Positions 16,379 to 25,283 of a stretch of 64,000 bases of DNA are shown piece after piece. The DNA lies in NCBI RefSeq assembly GCF_010727475.1, contig NZ_AP022567.1:868001-932000 (forward strand), in the 5' to 3' direction. The translations under genes were made by a program, and so were the position numbers. The notes below the pieces were generated by a model. That model did no database searches. It had not been told where the DNA came from and was given only the letters and a program-made list of their open reading frames with translations. The first letter of the stretch is position 1; every line of letters begins with the position of its first letter. The DNA is from Mycolicibacterium mageritense (GTDB taxonomy: Bacteria > Actinomycetota > Actinomycetes > Mycobacteriales > Mycobacteriaceae).

Positions 16379-17219
16379 GGCGCGGGCGCCAACCTCGTGA
16401 CAGCAGCGCGGTACGAGCCTCCTCGATGATGTCGTCGCCGTAATCCTCTTTGATGACGTGGATGACATGCCAACCGAGCCGCTGCAGCACGCGGTTCACC
16501 TGAACGTCGAGTGTGTACTGGCGACGGCTCGTGAGGTGCTGCTCGCCGTCATACTCCGCACCAACCTTGAACTCTTTCCAGACCATGTCGACGCGCCTCA
16601 CGTAGCGATCGACTTCGTCGTAGACGACGAATTGCGTGGTGGGACGAGGTAATCCGGCATCGACGAACAAGAGCCGAAGCCAGGTCTCCCTCGGCGACTC
16701 GGCCCCGCCGTCGACGAGCGGCAGAACTTTCGCCAACTTGCGCAGCCCTCTCAGACCAGGGTGCCGTTTTGCGATCAACTTGACGTCCTCGATCGAGTAC
16801 GGGCTCGCATTCATCAACGCGTCCATGCGTTCGACGGCCTCACCCCGCGGGAGACGACGGGCGAGGTCGAACGCGGTGCGTGCGGGGGTGGTGACTGGAA
16901 TGCTCGCCACCATCGAGACCTCATCTTCGGCGAGGGTGTCATACCGGATGACCAGGCCGCGCTGTCTCCGGCCCGCGGCGACCACCTCCACCGGGATGTC
17001 GTCGTCGACCCATTTCGCGCCGTGGAGCGCCGATGCGGCCAAACCCGCAACGACGCCACCCGAGGTCAACGACGCGCCCAGGATCCGCTCGTGCAGCGAT
17101 ACCTCGTGCTGCCGCGGTATATACACCCCGCGACAGATCGGCCGATACCGGTGCCGTAGCTGTCCTTTGGTCAGGTGGCCTGCGGCAACGGCGTCACTGC
17201 CCACGAACGGAACTCGCAC
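16332..17219 (-). CDS. AbiEi-type winged helix fused to DUF559 nuclease, copy A
   Basis: This 295-residue protein opens VRVPFVGSDAVAAG. An AbiEi-like winged helix follows (LTKGQLRHRYRPICRGVYIP), then a middle domain with SALHGAKWVD. The C-terminal DUF559, Vsr-like PD-(D/E)XK nuclease shows SPRETWLRLLF, VGAEYDGEQH and HVIHVIKEDY. I choose GTG 17219 by comparison with the deleted copy (18125) and copy C (60022). After SRGWRP, where the deleted copy stops, this gene reads 16 more codons into the HAD gene, so its original stop seems lost. A 57-bp palindrome (17263-17319) lies 43 bp before the start. It could be an antitoxin/nuclease or a repeat-associated enzyme. Confidence 0.75.
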   Translation of the reverse strand: MRVPFVGSDAVAAGHLTKGQLRHRYRPICRGVYIPRQHEVSLHERILGASLTSGGVVAGLAASALHGAKWVDDDIPVEVVAAGRRQRGLVIRYDTLAEDEVSMVASIPVTTPARTAFDLARRLPRGEAVERMDALMNASPYSIEDVKLIAKRHPGLRGLRKLAKVLPLVDGGAESPRETWLRLLFVDAGLPRPTTQFVVYDEVDRYVRRVDMVWKEFKVGAEYDGEQHLTSRRQYTLDVQVNRVLQRLGWHVIHVIKEDYGDDIIEEARTALLSRGWRPRLTRAQQPSAPARSRP

Positions 17220-17262
17220 ATGTACTTGGACGCACGCGGTCGCGAATCGGCTCCATCGCTCT

Positions 17263-17319
17263 CGAATTCGACGAGAACGTCGCTGCAGGCGCCTGCGCGC
17301 AACACTTTCGTCGAACTCG
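17263..17319. repeat. 57-bp palindromic repeat, family P1, copy 2
   Basis: The outer arms 17263-17279 (starting CGAATTCGACGAGAACG) and 17303-17319 pair with few mismatches. A perfect inner palindrome, GCAGGCGCCTGC, lies at 17285-17296. It sits 43 bp upstream of DUF559 copy A. Length is identical to copies 1 and 3. Confidence 0.8.
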
Positions 17320-17336
17320 ACGCAACCACCCGCGAA

Positions 17337-17342
17337 CATAAT
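17337..17342 (+). promoter_or_regulatory. -10 box for leaderless ydcF transcript
   Basis: CATAAT (5 of 6 to TATAAT) ends 6 nt before the ATG at 17349. It lies directly after palindrome copy 2. Confidence 0.45.
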
Positions 17343-17348
17343 GGCGCC

Positions 17349-17927
17349 ATGGGCAACTGGACCAGATGCATCGGTGTCACGGTCGGCGCTGCGCTGGCGT
17401 GGTGTGAATGGAAAACGTGGCGGGCATCCCGCGAAGCACTGCCGGCGGACGGCATCGACCCACGTCAGGTGCGGGACGGCGAAGCCGTTCTCGTGCTCGG
17501 CTGTCCACGGCCGAGGCTTTACCGGTGGCGCGTGCGCATTGCGCTGCGCTCTACCGAGCCCTCACGAGCACGCTTCGTATTCTCCGGCGGAGCCGTGCGC
17601 TCCGAGCTGTCGGAAGCCCAGATGATGGCCGATTACGCGGAGTCGCTCGGCGTCCCCGCCGCCAACATCATTCTCGAAGACCAGTCGCGGACGACGGTGG
17701 AGAACATCACCAACTCGATACCGCTGCTGGCCGACGCCCCGGCGATCAAGATCGCGTCGAACACCTTTCACGCCCGTCGCGCCAGGCGCATCCTGCACGA
17801 CGAGTCGCCTGAATTAGCAGCCCGATTGGTGCGGACCCGCGACTACATCCCCGGCGAGTGGGGCCTGTTGCACTTGGTGATGCTCGTCCACGAAGCCTTG
17901 CGGGCTCTGGTGCGGCGGAAACTCTAG
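17349..17927 (+). CDS. YdcF family (DUF218) protein
   Basis: This 192-residue protein has a DUF218 core: AVLVLGCPRPR, FVFSGGAVRSELSEAQMM and LEDQSRTTVENI, all characteristic of YdcF/SanA-like proteins. It starts with a short hydrophobic segment (CIGVTVGAALAW) that may anchor it in the membrane. The ATG at 17349 is chosen because a CATAAT -10 box lies 6 nt upstream; a longer frame runs back through the palindrome and the opposing gene's 5' end. Family members bind nucleotide cofactors or act in envelope biogenesis, but no reaction is established. Confidence 0.8.
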   Translation: MGNWTRCIGVTVGAALAWCEWKTWRASREALPADGIDPRQVRDGEAVLVLGCPRPRLYRWRVRIALRSTEPSRARFVFSGGAVRSELSEAQMMADYAESLGVPAANIILEDQSRTTVENITNSIPLLADAPAIKIASNTFHARRARRILHDESPELAARLVRTRDYIPGEWGLLHLVMLVHEALRALVRRKL

Positions 17928-17937
17928 CTCGAACCGT

Positions 17938-18125
17938 TCAGGGCCTCCAGCCCCGGGACATCAACACGTCGCGCGCCTGCTCGACGATGTCGGCACCACA
18001 GTCTTTTTTGATGACGTGGATGACGTGCCAGTCAAGCCTCTGCAGCACGCGGTTGACCCCGACGTCGAGGGCGTACTGGGTGCCGCGACGGCGTCACTGC
18101 CGACGAACGGAATGCGCATACTCAT
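17938..18125 (-). pseudogene. Internally deleted DUF559 gene (copy B)
   Basis: The first 13 codons (MSMRIPFVGSDAVAA) match the start of copy A. After a junction near 18080 the frame changes, and the sequence continues as the last ~45 codons of copy A: QYALDVGVNRVLQRLDWHV, then IHVIKKDCGADIVEQARDV and SRGWRP followed by TGA. About 230 codons of the winged helix and nuclease are missing. GCCGTCGC occurs at the junction and, in near-identical form, at both corresponding points of copy A, so deletion between short repeats is likely. Its 5' flank, including palindrome copy 3, also matches that of copy A. Confidence 0.85.
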
Positions 18126-18163
18126 TTGACGCGCGCAGCCTCGGATCGGCTCCGTGCTTAGCT

Positions 18164-18220
18164 CCAATTCGACAAAACCGTCGCCCCACGCCACCAATCG
18201 CGACGATTACGTCGAATTGG
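18164..18220. repeat. 57-bp palindromic repeat, family P1, copy 3
   Basis: The arms begin CCAATTCGACAAAACCGTCGC and end GTCGAATTGG; about 18 of 21 arm positions pair. The length equals copies 1 and 2. It lies 38 bp before the start of the deleted DUF559 gene, as copy 2 does for the intact one. Confidence 0.8.
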
Positions 18221-18258
18221 GCGCGCCACAAGACGGGCGCGCGTCAAGACCGCGCAAC

Positions 18259-20232
18259 CTAGCGCCGCCGCGACCTCAGATAATCCCCCACGACCGCGGC
18301 ACCGAGCCCGTCAAGATCCGGCACCACGACACGACCGGCGACGTGCCGCGCGACCTGGTCGACGAACCGCGCCAGCTGCGGATCGCTGCCGAGCCGGAAG
18401 ATCGTGATCTGGGCGCCGAGCCGGGCCACCTCGTCGAACCCGCGCACGGTGTGAGCGAGGGTCCGCGGGTGTGGCGGGTAGTCGAAGAAGACCTCGGCGC
18501 CGTCGTCGAAGCCCTCCAGGTGCGCGGTGGGCTCGCCGTCGGTGACAATCAGGACGACCGGCTGGGCGTTGGGATGGCGCCGCAGGTGCCGCGACGCCAA
18601 AGCCAAAGCGTGATGCAGGTTGGTGCCCTGCTCGTAGACACCCTCCAGCCCGGCCAACTCGGCGGCGGTCACCGTCCTGGCGTAGCGCCCGAACGCGATG
18701 ATCTGCAAGGCATCTGACCGGAAGCGCGTCGAGATCAGATGGTTGAGCGCGAGCGCGGTGCGCTTCATCGGCAACCAGCGGTTCTCCATCACCATCGAGA
18801 ACGACGTGTCGACCAGCAGAGCCACGCAGGCCTGCGTGCGGGTTTCGGTCTCGGAGATCTCGACGTCTTCGACCGCGAATCGGATGGGCCGCTCCGCGAC
18901 ACCGGTGCCCGCCTGCCGCAGCACGGCATTCGTGACGGTGCGGGTGACGTTCCACGGCTCGGTGTCGCCGAACTGCCACGGCCGCGTCGCGCCGGTCAGC
19001 TCGCCGGCCGCCCCGGCCCGTCGCGTGTCCCGCTCACCGTGACGGCCCGAAAGCTGCTGCGCCACATCGCGCAACGCGGTCTGGCCGAGCTGGCGCATGG
19101 CCTTGGGCGAAAGCCGCCACTGGCCATCGGAACCGCGGTCCAGGAAGCCTTGGTTGACCAGGGCCCGCTCGAGTTCGGCCAGTGTGCGGGCATCGATCGC
19201 GGCGTCGTCACCGAGCTGACGGGCCAACGCTTCGAGATCGACATCGTCCATCGTCGCCCCGGAATAGCTCTGCGACAGCGCATCGGCGAGCTGCTCCAAC
19301 TCGGCGATGTCGGCCATCGCCTGCGCACCCTCGCCCATCCCGAGCGGCTCGTCACCGGAGAACCGCTGTGAGCCGGTCCAGTCCTCACCGGGCCGGGCGG
19401 CCTGCAGGTGCGAATCGAGCCGGTTGAGCGCGTTCATCAGCGACGGCGAGCCGAACGCCTGCTGTGCCAGGGCATCGAGCTCGGCGCGCTGCTCGGGCGA
19501 GAGGCTGTTGCGGAAGCGCTGTGCCGCGGCCGCCCGCTGGGCCAGCGAGTCGAGCAGCTCCTCGATGTCGCGCGGGTTCTCCGGGAAGAACTCGCCGTGC
19601 TTGTTCATGAAGTCCTGGAAATCCTGCTCGGTGTCCTCGCCACGGGCGTGCTTGTCGAGCAGATCGTTGAGGTCATCGAGCATGTCGTTGACGCGCTGAC
19701 GGTCCTCGTCGGTCGCGTTCTCCAGCGCCTGCTTCATGCCGGCGAAGCGCTGGTCGAGCATCTCGCGGCCCAGCAGATCCTTGATCTGCTCGTACTTCTC
19801 GCGCGCCTCGGGTGAGCGCCAGGAGTAGTCCGAGAGCTCCTGCACGGCCTTCGCCGGTGACGGCGAGAGGGATTCGAGCTGCAGCTCGCCGAACCGCGCG
19901 TCGTCGTCCAGGGCCCGCGCGAGCTCCTTGCGCTCGGCAAGCACGGCCTCGTCGAGCAGCTTCTTGATCTCGGCCAGGGTGCCGTCGAGGTTGTTGCGCT
20001 GCAGCAGTTCCCGGCGGCGGCGGTTGGCCTCGGCGGCCAGCCGGTCGGTGCCGCGCATGCCCTTGGTGCCGCGGCGCATCAGCTCCTGCAGGGCCCGGCG
20101 CGGCGAGCTGCCCTCCATGACGTTCTGACCGATCTGCTCGAGTGCGTCACGCAGGTCGATCGGCGGTGCCAGCGGATCGGGACCGCCCGTGTATCGCGAA
20201 TACCGCGAGGTGTGCCCGTGGGCGTTAGCCAT
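18259..20232 (-). CDS. VWA-domain protein (Rv0959-like), partner of MoxR-type ATPase
   Basis: This 657-residue cytoplasmic protein has long charged helical regions through residues 20-430. A C-terminal von Willebrand A domain begins near residue 465. Its MIDAS metal site is complete: DTSFS, the GTNLHHAL threonine and VTDGEPT. The start ATG at 20232 overlaps the upstream ATPase stop by 8 nt. MoxR/VWA pairs act as metal-dependent chaperone-like assemblies; the target here is unknown. The gene pair corresponds to Rv0958-Rv0959 of M. tuberculosis. Confidence 0.88.
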   Translation of the reverse strand: MANAHGHTSRYSRYTGGPDPLAPPIDLRDALEQIGQNVMEGSSPRRALQELMRRGTKGMRGTDRLAAEANRRRRELLQRNNLDGTLAEIKKLLDEAVLAERKELARALDDDARFGELQLESLSPSPAKAVQELSDYSWRSPEAREKYEQIKDLLGREMLDQRFAGMKQALENATDEDRQRVNDMLDDLNDLLDKHARGEDTEQDFQDFMNKHGEFFPENPRDIEELLDSLAQRAAAAQRFRNSLSPEQRAELDALAQQAFGSPSLMNALNRLDSHLQAARPGEDWTGSQRFSGDEPLGMGEGAQAMADIAELEQLADALSQSYSGATMDDVDLEALARQLGDDAAIDARTLAELERALVNQGFLDRGSDGQWRLSPKAMRQLGQTALRDVAQQLSGRHGERDTRRAGAAGELTGATRPWQFGDTEPWNVTRTVTNAVLRQAGTGVAERPIRFAVEDVEISETETRTQACVALLVDTSFSMVMENRWLPMKRTALALNHLISTRFRSDALQIIAFGRYARTVTAAELAGLEGVYEQGTNLHHALALASRHLRRHPNAQPVVLIVTDGEPTAHLEGFDDGAEVFFDYPPHPRTLAHTVRGFDEVARLGAQITIFRLGSDPQLARFVDQVARHVAGRVVVPDLDGLGAAVVGDYLRSRRR

Positions 20233-21610
20233 AGACGGTCTCACCCTCCCCCGTCACCTTGTCGATGCGCTTCGCCAGATACAGCGCTTCGAGCGCCAAT
20301 TCGACCGCTGCGGCCCGTTCACCGACCGACTGGGCCCCCAGCCTGGCAGCCACCGCATCGATCGCGGGCAGGTCTGGCAGGGCCGCGAGCACGTCCTTGG
20401 CCGACACCCGCTCACCCGTGGTCACCGGGGAACCTTCCTCGACGGCGGCCACCACGGGCCCGACGTCGATTCCGCCGAGCAACCGCTGCGCGGTGTCGGC
20501 AGTGGCACGACGCAAGAGATGCTCGAGCACAGCCTGCTCGCGCCCCTCCTCGCCGGTCTCGAACTCCAACTTGCCGCGCAGCACGTCGATCACGGTCGCA
20601 AGATCCACCACACGTGCGACCGGATCGTCCTCGCCGAGGATCGCCGCGCGGTGCCGCGCAGAGGCCGCGACGGTCTCGGCCGCCGCGATCGCGAACCGCG
20701 CGGACACCCCGGACCGCTGGTCGATCGAGCTCGACTCACGCAGATTGCGTGCGAACCGGGCCAGCACCGCGAGCAGATAGTCGGGCACCTCGGCGGCCAG
20801 GTGCGCCTCCTGACGGATCACGCCGATCTCGGATTCGATCTCCAGCGGGTAGTGCGTGCGGATCTCGGCACCGAAGCGGTCCTTGAGCGGCGTGATGATG
20901 CGGCCGCGGTTGGTGTAGTCCTCGGGGTTGGCGCTCGCGACCACGAGCACGTCGAGCGGCAGTCGCAGCGTGTAGCCGCGCACCTGGATGTCGCGCTCCT
21001 CCATGACGTTGAGCATCGAGACCTGGATGCGTTCGGCGAGATCGGGCAGCTCGTTGACGGCCACGATGCCGCGGTGCGCGCGCGGGATGAGGCCGTAGGC
21101 AATGGTCTCCGGGTCGCCGAGGCTGCGTCCCTCGGCCACCTTGATCGGGTCGATGTCACCGACCAGGTCGGCCACGCTGGTGTCCGGGGTGGCCAGCTTC
21201 TCGGTGTAACGCTCGCTGCGGTGGCGCCACTCGATCGGCAGGTCGTCGCCCGAATCGGCCGCGCGCCGGATCGATTCCGGCGTGATGGGGCTGTACGGGT
21301 GCTCACCGAGCTCGGCACCCGCGATCACCGGGGTCCACTCGTCGAGCAGCCCGGTCAACGCGCGCAGCAGGCGGGTCTTGCCCTGACCGCGCTCGCCGAG
21401 CAGCACCACGTCGTGGCCCGCGATCAGCGCGCGCTCCAGTTGCGGAATGACGGTGTCCTCGAAGCCCAGGATTCCGGGCCAGACATCGCGCCGGTCCGCA
21501 AGGGCCGCCAGCAGATTCTCCCGGATTTCGGCTTTCACGCCCCGTTCACGGTGCCCCGAAGCGCGCAGCTCACCGACCGTGCGAGGCAGATCCTTGGGTT
21601 GACTCACCAC
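20225..21610 (-). CDS. AAA+ ATPase, magnesium chelatase ChlI/MoxR-like (Rv0958-like)
   Basis: This 461-residue AAA+ protein has Walker A LLGERGQGKTRLL near residue 68, Walker B-like GIVAVNELPDL near 186, a sensor region VVASANPEDYTNRG near 225 and a helical lid. It resembles the ChlI subunit of magnesium chelatase, but no tetrapyrrole genes are adjacent. With the VWA gene that overlaps its end it forms a MoxR-VWA type module. The start is GTG 21610 or the in-frame GTG at 21607. It is divergent from a receptor kinase gene 109 bp away. Confidence 0.9.
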   Translation of the reverse strand: MVSQPKDLPRTVGELRASGHRERGVKAEIRENLLAALADRRDVWPGILGFEDTVIPQLERALIAGHDVVLLGERGQGKTRLLRALTGLLDEWTPVIAGAELGEHPYSPITPESIRRAADSGDDLPIEWRHRSERYTEKLATPDTSVADLVGDIDPIKVAEGRSLGDPETIAYGLIPRAHRGIVAVNELPDLAERIQVSMLNVMEERDIQVRGYTLRLPLDVLVVASANPEDYTNRGRIITPLKDRFGAEIRTHYPLEIESEIGVIRQEAHLAAEVPDYLLAVLARFARNLRESSSIDQRSGVSARFAIAAAETVAASARHRAAILGEDDPVARVVDLATVIDVLRGKLEFETGEEGREQAVLEHLLRRATADTAQRLLGGIDVGPVVAAVEEGSPVTTGERVSAKDVLAALPDLPAIDAVAARLGAQSVGERAAAVELALEALYLAKRIDKVTGEGETVYG

Positions 21611-21706
21611 TCCACGCTACGACTGCGTCCGCCGCTCGGCATGGCCACCGTGCTGACTCATGGTCACCATAGGGCGACAAAGTCGTAGCGACTGCCATTC
21701 GACCGG

Positions 21707-21712
21707 TAGTCT
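21707..21712 (+). promoter_or_regulatory. -10 box for leaderless kinase transcript
   Basis: TAGTCT ends 7 nt before the ATG at 21720, consistent with a leaderless start. Confidence 0.45.
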
Positions 21713-21719
21713 GCGGGCC

Positions 21720-23588
21720 ATGCCGTTGGCTAGCGGTCAGGTCTTCGCGGGGTTCACCATCGTCAGGTTGGTGGGCACTGGCGGCATGGGCGAGGTCTAC
21801 CTGGCGGCCCATCCGCGGCTGCCGCGCGAGGACGCGCTCAAGGTGCTCCCGCAGACCGTTAGTGCAGATAACGAGTTCCGTCAGCGGTTCATCCGCGAGG
21901 CCGACATGGCGGCCACCCTGTGGCACCCGCACATCGTCGGCGTGCACGACCGCGGCGAGTTCGAAGGCCGGTTGTGGATCTCGATGGATTACGTCGACGG
22001 CCACGACGCGGCCCGCCTGCTGCACGACCAGTACCCGTCGGGCATGCCCGCCGAGGATGTGATCGAGATCATAGCTGCGGTGGCCGACGCGCTGGACTAC
22101 GCGCATCAGCGCCAGCTGCTGCACCGCGACGTCAAACCCGCCAACATCCTCCTCACCAGCAAACAAGGCTCCAAGCGCCGCATCATGCTGACCGACTTCG
22201 GCATCGCGCGCCGCGCCGACGAGGTCAACGGGCTGACATCGACCAACATCACGGTGGGCTCGATGTCATACACCGCGCCGGAGCAGCTCATGGGCCAGAA
22301 GCTCGACGGCCGCGCCGACCAGTACTCGTTGGCCGCGACGGCCTACCGGCTCTTCACGGGCTCGCCGCCGTACGCGCACAGCAACCCGGCCGTGGTGATC
22401 AGCCATCACCTGAGCTCGCCGGTGCCCAAGCTTGCCGCCACCAAACCTGAACTCGCAGCGTTTGATTCAGTGATGGCGCGCGGGCTGGCCAAGGATCCCA
22501 AGGACCGCTACGACACGTGCCACGACTTCGCGACGGCATTGGCGGAGGCCGCCGCAGGCGCGACCGCACCGACAACGCGGATGCCTGCGCTGGCACCGAC
22601 CCCGACACCCGCGCCGCAGCAGGCGATGCCCGTCGCTCCCCCGCCACGACCGCCCGTGCCCATGTCGCCGTCCAACCCGACAGCCCACCCACGTCCCAAC
22701 CCGCCGTCGGAGCCGCCGGTGTTCACGTCGTCGTGGACCGTCTCCGAGCCTGCTCGCAAACCCTCGAGCGGAACCGGCGGGATTCCCACCGCGGGCGGGT
22801 CCGGGAGCGGGATGGCGCCGCCACCGCCCACGGGCTTCGGCCCGCCGCCGCTGCCGTACGTCACGACACCGCGCAAGAAGGCGGGCAAGCGCAAGGGCAT
22901 TCTGATCGCGTCCGCGATCTGCGCGGTGGTGCTGCTCGTCGGCGGGATCACCGTGGCGATGACCTCGGGCGACGACGGGCCCACGCCGGGCCCCGAGACA
23001 AGTACCAACACCGCGGCGCCCTCGTCGTCGGAGACGACGGCGTCGACGCCGCCGCAGCCGCCCGGGCACTCGTACACGATCGCCGACTACATCCGCGACA
23101 ACAAGATCAACGAGACCACGGTCCACCGGGGCGATCCGGGTGCGCCCGTGTTCACGATGCCGACCCCGCCGGGGTGGGCCGACGCCGGCCCCCGCACACC
23201 GCAGTGGGCGTACTCCGCGATCGTGAACGACACCATCACGCCGACGGATCCGCCGTCGGTGATCTCGTTGATCTCGAAGCTCGTGGGCAATGTCGACACC
23301 AAGAAGCTGCTCGAGTTCGCGCCCAACGAGCTGCAGAACCTCGCGGACTACGAGCCCGTGGGCGGCATCGACCGCGGGAACCTCAGCGGGTTCAACTCGG
23401 TGACGCTGGGCGGTTCGTACCTCAAGGACGGCAGGCGCCGCGCGATCATGCAGACCACGGTCGTGATGGATTCACCGGGCGGGATGTTCGTGCTGCAGGT
23501 CAACTCGGACTCGCTGTACCGCGACATGCAGGCGCTCGTCGACATCAACAAGGCGATCTCGGAGCAGGGCACCATCACGGTGCCCTGA
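21720..23588 (+). CDS. Receptor-type Ser/Thr protein kinase with LpqN-like sensor domain
   Basis: This 622-residue kinase has a glycine loop GTGGMGEVYLA near residue 19, catalytic Lys41, HRDVKPAN with Asp137, DFG at Asp159 and an activation loop ending SMSYTAPEQ. A Pro-rich linker spans residues 280-385. One membrane helix lies near 393-416 (GILIASAICAVVLLVGG), and a Ser/Thr/Pro-rich spacer then leads to an extracellular LpqN/LpqT-type domain of about 165 residues. The ATG at 21720 is chosen for its -10 box; the longer frame is unsupported. A related stand-alone LpqN-type lipoprotein is encoded at 28137-28793. The stimulus is unknown. Confidence 0.92.
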   Translation: MPLASGQVFAGFTIVRLVGTGGMGEVYLAAHPRLPREDALKVLPQTVSADNEFRQRFIREADMAATLWHPHIVGVHDRGEFEGRLWISMDYVDGHDAARLLHDQYPSGMPAEDVIEIIAAVADALDYAHQRQLLHRDVKPANILLTSKQGSKRRIMLTDFGIARRADEVNGLTSTNITVGSMSYTAPEQLMGQKLDGRADQYSLAATAYRLFTGSPPYAHSNPAVVISHHLSSPVPKLAATKPELAAFDSVMARGLAKDPKDRYDTCHDFATALAEAAAGATAPTTRMPALAPTPTPAPQQAMPVAPPPRPPVPMSPSNPTAHPRPNPPSEPPVFTSSWTVSEPARKPSSGTGGIPTAGGSGSGMAPPPPTGFGPPPLPYVTTPRKKAGKRKGILIASAICAVVLLVGGITVAMTSGDDGPTPGPETSTNTAAPSSSETTASTPPQPPGHSYTIADYIRDNKINETTVHRGDPGAPVFTMPTPPGWADAGPRTPQWAYSAIVNDTITPTDPPSVISLISKLVGNVDTKKLLEFAPNELQNLADYEPVGGIDRGNLSGFNSVTLGGSYLKDGRRRAIMQTTVVMDSPGGMFVLQVNSDSLYRDMQALVDINKAISEQGTITVP

Positions 23589-23597
23589 CCTGCCGGC

Positions 23598-25184
23598 TCA
23601 GCCGACCCGCAGCGGCAGCGTGACCTCACGAGTCTTCGCGGGCAGCTTCGTGGTGTCGACCTCGAGGAACTCACCGGAGTCCTGTCGACCGTTGGCCAGC
23701 ACCTTCGGCTTGAGCTTGAGCGGCACCGAATCCCCTTCGATACCGGCCAGGCCGAAGTCGCTGTCGTTGGCGATGACGAGAGTTTTCCCGCCGTCAGGCG
23801 TCGCAAGGCCTTCGATCTTGTCGTGGCCGAAGAATTCGCCCGCTCTGTTGAGTTCGGTCACCAGGGCGCCGAGATCCAGCTTCAGGGATTTGGTGGCCAC
23901 GGTGACCCCCGCTGCCTTGAGGCGATCGACGGCCGCGGCATCGGTGGTGACGCCGACCAGCGTCTCGATGGGCTGGCCGTCGATCTGCAGCCCGCCGGCG
24001 TCTGCGCGGTAGGTGCCGACGGTGGCCTTGGGGCCGACGTCGGTCGCGGTGGCGATGTCGACGAGGTAGATCTTCTTGTTCGCCCCCGGCTGCAGTTCGC
24101 CGTCGCGTTCGTCGACGAGGAACGTGGTCGGACCGAGCGCGGTGATCTCGGAAACCGCGACCTTGGATTCCTGCGGATCGGACAGCGGGTAGAGGTACTC
24201 GCGTACGTCCTTGGTTGCGAGGTCGACGGTCACGATCCGGCTCAGCGGAACCGATTTCGCCGAGCCCGACAACCCAGGCATCTTGAGCGCCGACTGCATG
24301 ATGCCGACGAGGGTCTTGCCGTCGGGCGTGATGGTCAGCCCTTCCATGCCCTGATTGGCGCTGCGCAACGACAACTCGCGCGGCAGCGTGCCGTCGAACG
24401 GTGAAAGCCGTTCCAGCTCTTTGCCTTGCGCGTCGAAGTGCACCAGGAAGGGTCCGTACTCGTCGGACACCCAGAAAGTTCCGTCGGGCAGTGCCACCAG
24501 GCCTTCGGTGTCCAGGCCGTGATCCGATGTGGGCAAGGGCTTTCCGTTGATGTCGACGAGTGTCTCGCCGGTGTCGGCCTGGGGATCGACCAGGCCGACG
24601 AGCGGGGCGCCGTCACGTCCCGAGAGCCGAATGGCCCGGCCGGGCACGGCGACTCCGTCGCGCAGCGTGAATGCCGTGATGTGCGGCTGGAATTCGGGCA
24701 CCGGCAGCACCTTCTCGCCGTCGGTACGGCCGTCGACGTTGGGGCCGCGGTCGGTCAGGCCGTAGAACTGGTCGGTGGTACCGGGCACGGCCGCGATAGC
24801 CGAGCCGTTGCCGCTGCTCTGCACCTCGACACCGCCGATCGTGGCCAACGGCGGGGTGTCGACGGCGAACGCCCGCACCGCATCGGAGACCGTGACGCGA
24901 AGCGCATCTGCGCCGGTGTAACCGTCGTCCGGGGTGTACACGACGGTCCCGCCCGCGCCGTAGCTCAGCGTGCCGTGTTCGGGACGGGCGTAGCCGACGG
25001 GCGTGGTGCCCCCGGTGGCCGCGAGCAGCTCGCCGGGCGTGAAGACCAGCGGAGTGCCGACTGCAGTGCCGAACGTCTTGCCCTGCTGACCGCCCGCGGC
25101 CGCCCCTTCGGCACCCGTCGAGCAGGCGGCCATCGGGCTGACCAGTAACAACGTTGCAACGGCTGTCAGTTTCACGCGGCGCAT
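23598..25184 (-). CDS. Lipoprotein with esterase-like/phytase domain (PF13449 type)
   Basis: This 528-residue exported lipoprotein has an N-terminal signal ending SPMAACS, with Cys21 as the likely lipidated residue. A short Ig-like stretch (YTPDDGYTGADALRVTVSD) is followed by an esterase-like beta-propeller of the phytase-like superfamily: GLTDRGPNVDGRT, HGLDTEGLVALPDGTFWVSDE, GMEGLTITPDG and DKIEGLATPDGGKTLVIANDSD. The enzyme activity of this family in mycobacteria is not established. It is convergent with the kinase gene, 9 bp apart. Confidence 0.82.
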   Translation of the reverse strand: MRRVKLTAVATLLLVSPMAACSTGAEGAAAGGQQGKTFGTAVGTPLVFTPGELLAATGGTTPVGYARPEHGTLSYGAGGTVVYTPDDGYTGADALRVTVSDAVRAFAVDTPPLATIGGVEVQSSGNGSAIAAVPGTTDQFYGLTDRGPNVDGRTDGEKVLPVPEFQPHITAFTLRDGVAVPGRAIRLSGRDGAPLVGLVDPQADTGETLVDINGKPLPTSDHGLDTEGLVALPDGTFWVSDEYGPFLVHFDAQGKELERLSPFDGTLPRELSLRSANQGMEGLTITPDGKTLVGIMQSALKMPGLSGSAKSVPLSRIVTVDLATKDVREYLYPLSDPQESKVAVSEITALGPTTFLVDERDGELQPGANKKIYLVDIATATDVGPKATVGTYRADAGGLQIDGQPIETLVGVTTDAAAVDRLKAAGVTVATKSLKLDLGALVTELNRAGEFFGHDKIEGLATPDGGKTLVIANDSDFGLAGIEGDSVPLKLKPKVLANGRQDSGEFLEVDTTKLPAKTREVTLPLRVG

Positions 25185-25270
25185 GGGTGACAGATAACAG
25201 CTCCCGGCGTCCGCGAGATGAACGGACGGTGACGGCGGTCACGGTTTTGGGCGCGAAACAAAGTACCCAG

Positions 25271-25276
25271 TACCCT
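25271..25276 (+). promoter_or_regulatory. -10 box for leaderless esterase transcript
   Basis: TACCCT ends 7 nt before the GTG at 25284. It is flanked by GTACC repeats. Confidence 0.45.
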
Positions 25277-25283
25277 TGGTACC

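Noticed and set aside
20189..21688. 499-aa open frame antisense to the MoxR-type ATPase
   Set aside because: Shadow of a conserved gene with intact AAA+ motifs on the other strand.
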